From Endomicrobium sp. (GTDB lineage: Bacteria > Elusimicrobiota > Endomicrobiia > Endomicrobiales > Endomicrobiaceae), in contig JAITKZ010000061.1 in NCBI GenBank assembly GCA_031278115.1, positions 1 through 10,301 of the forward strand: a stretch of 10,301 nucleotides of DNA, in the 5' to 3' direction. The notes beneath the pieces are model-generated. The model was not told where the DNA came from. It saw nothing but the letters and a program-made list of their open reading frames with translations, and ran no database searches. The translations under genes and the position numbers were made by a program. Positions 8,070 to 10,301 of the stretch are shown one piece after another. Within the stretch, counting starts at the first letter, position 1. Every line of letters begins with the position of its first letter.

Positions 8070-9017
8070 ATGTACAAAATTCTAATGACCTACGATAATA
8101 CCGAAGGACTCGATGCATTGCTTTCAAATAAAGAATTCAAAGTAGATATACACAACAAACCTTCTCAAGAAGAATTGAAAGAACTTATAAAAGATTACAA
8201 CGGACTTCTTATACGTTCAGAAGTGAAAATTACCTCAGATATTATAGATGTTGCTGGGAAACTAAAATTTATCGGCAGAGCAGGTACAGGTGTTGACAAT
8301 GTTGATAAAGAAGCAGCAACAAAGAAAGGCATAATAGTTGCTAATGTCCCAGGAGGCAACACCATATCTGCGGCTGAGCATACGATAGGTCTTATGCTTT
8401 CTCTTGCCAGACACATTCCTGAAAGCTACAAATCTTTAAAAAATAGAAAATGGGATCGCAAAAATTTTGTAGGAACCGAACTTTTCGGTAAGACTTCAGG
8501 TTTGATAGGTCTTGGAAGAATAGGCTCAGAAGTTGCTAAAAGACTTAATGCTTTTGGTATGAACGTTATAGCTTATGATCCATTTGCAAATCAAGAAACA
8601 GCAAAAAAAAACAATATAGAATTAAAAAGTATAGATGAAGTTTTTGCTCAAGCCGATTATATTTCAATTCACTCACCACTTAACGATTCTACAAGAGGCA
8701 TGATAAATGCTGATGCTATAAAGAAAATGAAAGACGGCGTTAGAATTATCAATTGTGCTAGAGGACCGATAGTTAACGAAAAAGACTTGTCCGATGCAAT
8801 CAAGTCTGGTAAAGTAGCGGGAGCTGCTATAGACGTATTTGCCAAAGAACCTCCGGAAGACTGGACTCTTGTAGATACCGATAAAGTGGTTGGAACACCT
8901 CATCTTGCAGCGTCCACCAATGAAGCTCAAGTTAGAATTGCCAAAGAAATAGGTAAAGTTCTTGTAGATTTTTTTACAAAAGGAATCGTAAGAAACGCTG
9001 TCAATGCAAAAAAGTAA
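8070..9017 (+). CDS. serA: D-3-phosphoglycerate dehydrogenase, short form without ACT domain
   Basis: NAD-dependent D-2-hydroxyacid dehydrogenase that would oxidise 3-phosphoglycerate to 3-phosphohydroxypyruvate, the first step of phosphorylated serine synthesis in the cytosol. It has 315 residues. The substrate domain shows LLIRSEVKIT and IGRAGTGVDNVD (68-79). The Rossmann motif is GLIGLGRIG (144-152), with D170 positioned to select NAD. The catalytic triad is R231 (CARGPIVNE), E260 (KEPP) and H278 (TPHLAAST). The protein ends right after the dehydrogenase fold. E. coli SerA (410 aa) and B. subtilis SerA (525 aa) carry a C-terminal ACT domain that senses serine, so feedback control is probably absent or different here. 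The aminotransferase next door supports the SerA role; a glyoxylate or hydroxypyruvate reductase is the main alternative. I saw no clear terminator after the stop. Confidence 0.9.
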   Translation: MYKILMTYDNTEGLDALLSNKEFKVDIHNKPSQEELKELIKDYNGLLIRSEVKITSDIIDVAGKLKFIGRAGTGVDNVDKEAATKKGIIVANVPGGNTISAAEHTIGLMLSLARHIPESYKSLKNRKWDRKNFVGTELFGKTSGLIGLGRIGSEVAKRLNAFGMNVIAYDPFANQETAKKNNIELKSIDEVFAQADYISIHSPLNDSTRGMINADAIKKMKDGVRIINCARGPIVNEKDLSDAIKSGKVAGAAIDVFAKEPPEDWTLVDTDKVVGTPHLAASTNEAQVRIAKEIGKVLVDFFTKGIVRNAVNAKK

Positions 9018-9028
9018 ATCTAAAAAAT

Positions 9029-9160
9029 CTAATTTATTATACGCTTATGATATACAGAAACATGCAGGCCGACTTTTTTCAAGGTTTCAACAAATTCCGG
9101 AGTCATTTCATATCTATGTCTATGACGCTCTTCTATTTTTGAAGATTTATATCTGCATGG
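9029..9160 (-). pseudogene. pyrG: Decayed C-terminal fragment of CTP synthase (pyrG remnant)
   Basis: Read on the minus strand, 9056-9160 encodes a peptide containing KIEERHRHRYEMTPEF and then VETLKKVGLHVS. This matches the ERHRHRYE...AGL block in the glutaminase domain of CTP synthase (E. coli IVERHRHRYEVNN followed by IEDAGL), which is highly specific to that family. The invariant block itself is at 9107-9130. After GLHVS the similarity ends and a stop follows at 9029-9031. The catalytic HPE motif that should come later is absent. On the N-terminal side a possible PC (9152-9160, as in the family's conserved Cys region) sits about ten residues too close, suggesting an internal deletion. The frame closes at a stop at 9209-9211 with no start codon before the block. 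No synthetase domain is present. This is a gene relic, with a functional pyrG presumably elsewhere. The rest of the 9018-9265 gap shows nothing else I recognise. Confidence 0.85.
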
Positions 9161-9265
9161 CTTTTGCCGGGCAGTTATGATATTGTCTAATAAATATACA
9201 GAAAATATTTAATAAAGTTAATACATTATTGTACATTCCTTTGGAAATTGGATGATGAGAAATCT

Positions 9266-10301
9266 ATGATAAAAGTTTGTTATATCATCACTAAACTTGA
9301 ACTTGGCGGCGCTCAGAAAGTAGCATTGCATGTTGCAGAAAATATTGACAAAAATATTTTTGACAGTTTTGTTATTGCAGGTGAAGGTGGAATATTAGAC
9401 CATGAAGCTGTAAAAAAAGTGAGATTGTATCATATAAGGGATCTTGTCAGGGAAATTTATCCATTAAAAGATTTAAAAGCTCTTTTTAAAATTTATTCCA
9501 TCTTAAAAAAAGAAAAACCCGATATAGTCCACACGCATTCGTCAAAGGCTGGAGTTGTAGGAAGGATAGTCGCTAAGCTGGCAGGAGTAAAAGTTATAGT
9601 CCATACGATACACGGGTACGGTTTTAATGAAACACAAAAATGGTTTGTTAAAAAATTTTATGTTTTTCTTGAAAAATTCTGTGCTTTGCTTTCAGACAAA
9701 TTAATTGTTGTAACTAAAGAAGATATAAAAAAGGGACGGCATTATAAAATTGCCAAAGAAAATAAATTTATTCTTATACGAGCAGGTATAGATACGGCGC
9801 TTTATAAGAATTTTGTTCCGCAGCCTAATTTTAAAGAAACATTAGGAATAGATAATAACTTAAGAGTTATTACTACAATATGTCCTTTTAAACCACAAAA
9901 AAATTTAAAAGATTTTATCAAAACTGCTTCTTTAATAACTTCAAAACTTAAAGACAGTATATTTTTAATAGTTGGAGATGGCGAACAAAGAAAAGAACTT
10001 GAAGTTTTGAGAGATAGTTTAAACTTAAAAAATAAAGTTTTTATGCTTGGCTGGAGAACAGATATTGCGGAAATCCTCAAAGCAAGTTATATTTTTGTAT
10101 TGACATCGCTTTGGGAAGGGCTGCCATGTACTATTGTTGAAGCTATGTGTTGCTCTAAGCCAGTTGTGGCAAATGCTGTAGATGGAGTAAAAGAAATAGT
10201 TGTTGACGGTGAAACTGGTTTTTTAATAGAGCCAAATAATTATGAAAAAACTGCTGAGAAAATTATGTATTTACTAAATGATGAAACTGCTTTAAAAAAT
10301 A
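9266..10301 (+). CDS. GT4-family glycosyltransferase (GT-B fold), 3'-truncated by the window edge
   Basis: Retaining glycosyltransferase that would move a sugar from a nucleotide-sugar donor to a lipid-linked or surface-glycan acceptor at the cytoplasmic membrane. 345 codons are visible and the frame is still open at the last base. The N-terminal acceptor domain starts VCYIITKLELGGAQKVA (residues 4-20), with the glycine-rich GGAQ loop, and continues with KPDIVHTHSSKAG (84-96). The C-terminal donor domain has PFKPQKNL (207-214), IVGDGEQ (235-241) and the EX7E signature E284/E292 in LWEGLPCTIVEAM. A late donor-domain segment (VVANAVDGVKEIV, then GETGFLI) is also present. Only the final helices seem missing. 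The Shine-Dalgarno is weak (GATGAG, 9254-9259). Donor and acceptor cannot be told from sequence. It lies beyond the pyrG relic and is not obviously part of the serine operon; lipopolysaccharide or capsule synthesis is a reasonable inference. Confidence 0.92.
   Translation, partial: MIKVCYIITKLELGGAQKVALHVAENIDKNIFDSFVIAGEGGILDHEAVKKVRLYHIRDLVREIYPLKDLKALFKIYSILKKEKPDIVHTHSSKAGVVGRIVAKLAGVKVIVHTIHGYGFNETQKWFVKKFYVFLEKFCALLSDKLIVVTKEDIKKGRHYKIAKENKFILIRAGIDTALYKNFVPQPNFKETLGIDNNLRVITTICPFKPQKNLKDFIKTASLITSKLKDSIFLIVGDGEQRKELEVLRDSLNLKNKVFMLGWRTDIAEILKASYIFVLTSLWEGLPCTIVEAMCCSKPVVANAVDGVKEIVVDGETGFLIEPNNYEKTAEKIMYLLNDETALKN

Noticed and set aside
1066..8930. Assorted open frames on the minus strand within tig, clpP, clpX, lon, aminotransferase and serA.
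   Set aside because: They lie antisense to clear protein-coding genes, show no family motifs and lack ribosome binding sites.
726..9048. A 12-nt stretch at 726-737 is the exact reverse complement of 9037-9048.
   Set aside because: AT-rich 12-mers matching once between two places in 10 kb are expected by chance, and the flanks do not extend the match.
9018..9060. Terminator for the serA transcript.
   Set aside because: No GC stem followed by a T-run was found after the serA stop.
9252..9269. Five-codon mini-ORF (ATG ATG AGA AAT CTA TGA) whose stop overlaps the glycosyltransferase start.
   Set aside because: It has no ribosome binding site and no regulatory codon pattern; a short ATG frame here is easily fortuitous.

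Overview
The window is an AT-rich, gene-dense bacterial chromosome segment with every intact gene on the + strand. The gene set (trigger factor, ClpP, ClpX, Lon, two tRNAs, serine synthesis, an M23 envelope peptidase, a GT4 glycosyltransferase) points to a Gram-negative-type bacterium. AT-richness, a class V aminotransferase beside a short SerA, and a decayed gene fragment made me think of Elusimicrobiota (Endomicrobium-like). That placement is only a guess from general resemblance.

Layout: positions 2-709 are the 3' part of an M23 metallopeptidase gene that begins before the window. A spacer of about 150 bp follows, with a short inverted repeat and a good sigma70-type promoter (808-836). The promoter leads into tRNA-Lys(CTT) and tRNA-Leu(TAG). 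Next comes the protein-quality-control block: tig (1142-2470), a 140-bp gap holding a perfect 8-bp hairpin, then clpP, clpX and lon. clpP and clpX are 17 bases apart and clpX/lon overlap in ATGA. lon in turn overlaps a class V aminotransferase gene (6890-8023) by ATGA, and serA (8070-9017) follows. The 248-bp gap after serA holds a minus-strand remnant of the C-terminal part of CTP synthase (pyrG). A GT4-family glycosyltransferase gene then runs off the right edge.

How the genes fit together: trigger factor receives nascent chains at the ribosome, ClpX unfolds and feeds substrates to ClpP, and Lon degrades misfolded proteins by itself. The aminotransferase and SerA probably supply two consecutive steps of phosphorylated serine synthesis, with the class V enzyme standing in for SerC. 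Overlapping start and stop codons tie the aminotransferase translationally to lon.

Most worth a second look: the pyrG remnant at 9029-9160; a ClpP with Asn where the catalytic Asp normally sits; an HxD in place of HxH in the M23 peptidase; the lon-aminotransferase-serA coupling; and the tig-clpP hairpin, which looks like a dispersed palindromic repeat. I saw no CRISPR array, transposase, phage gene or clearly new multi-gene system.
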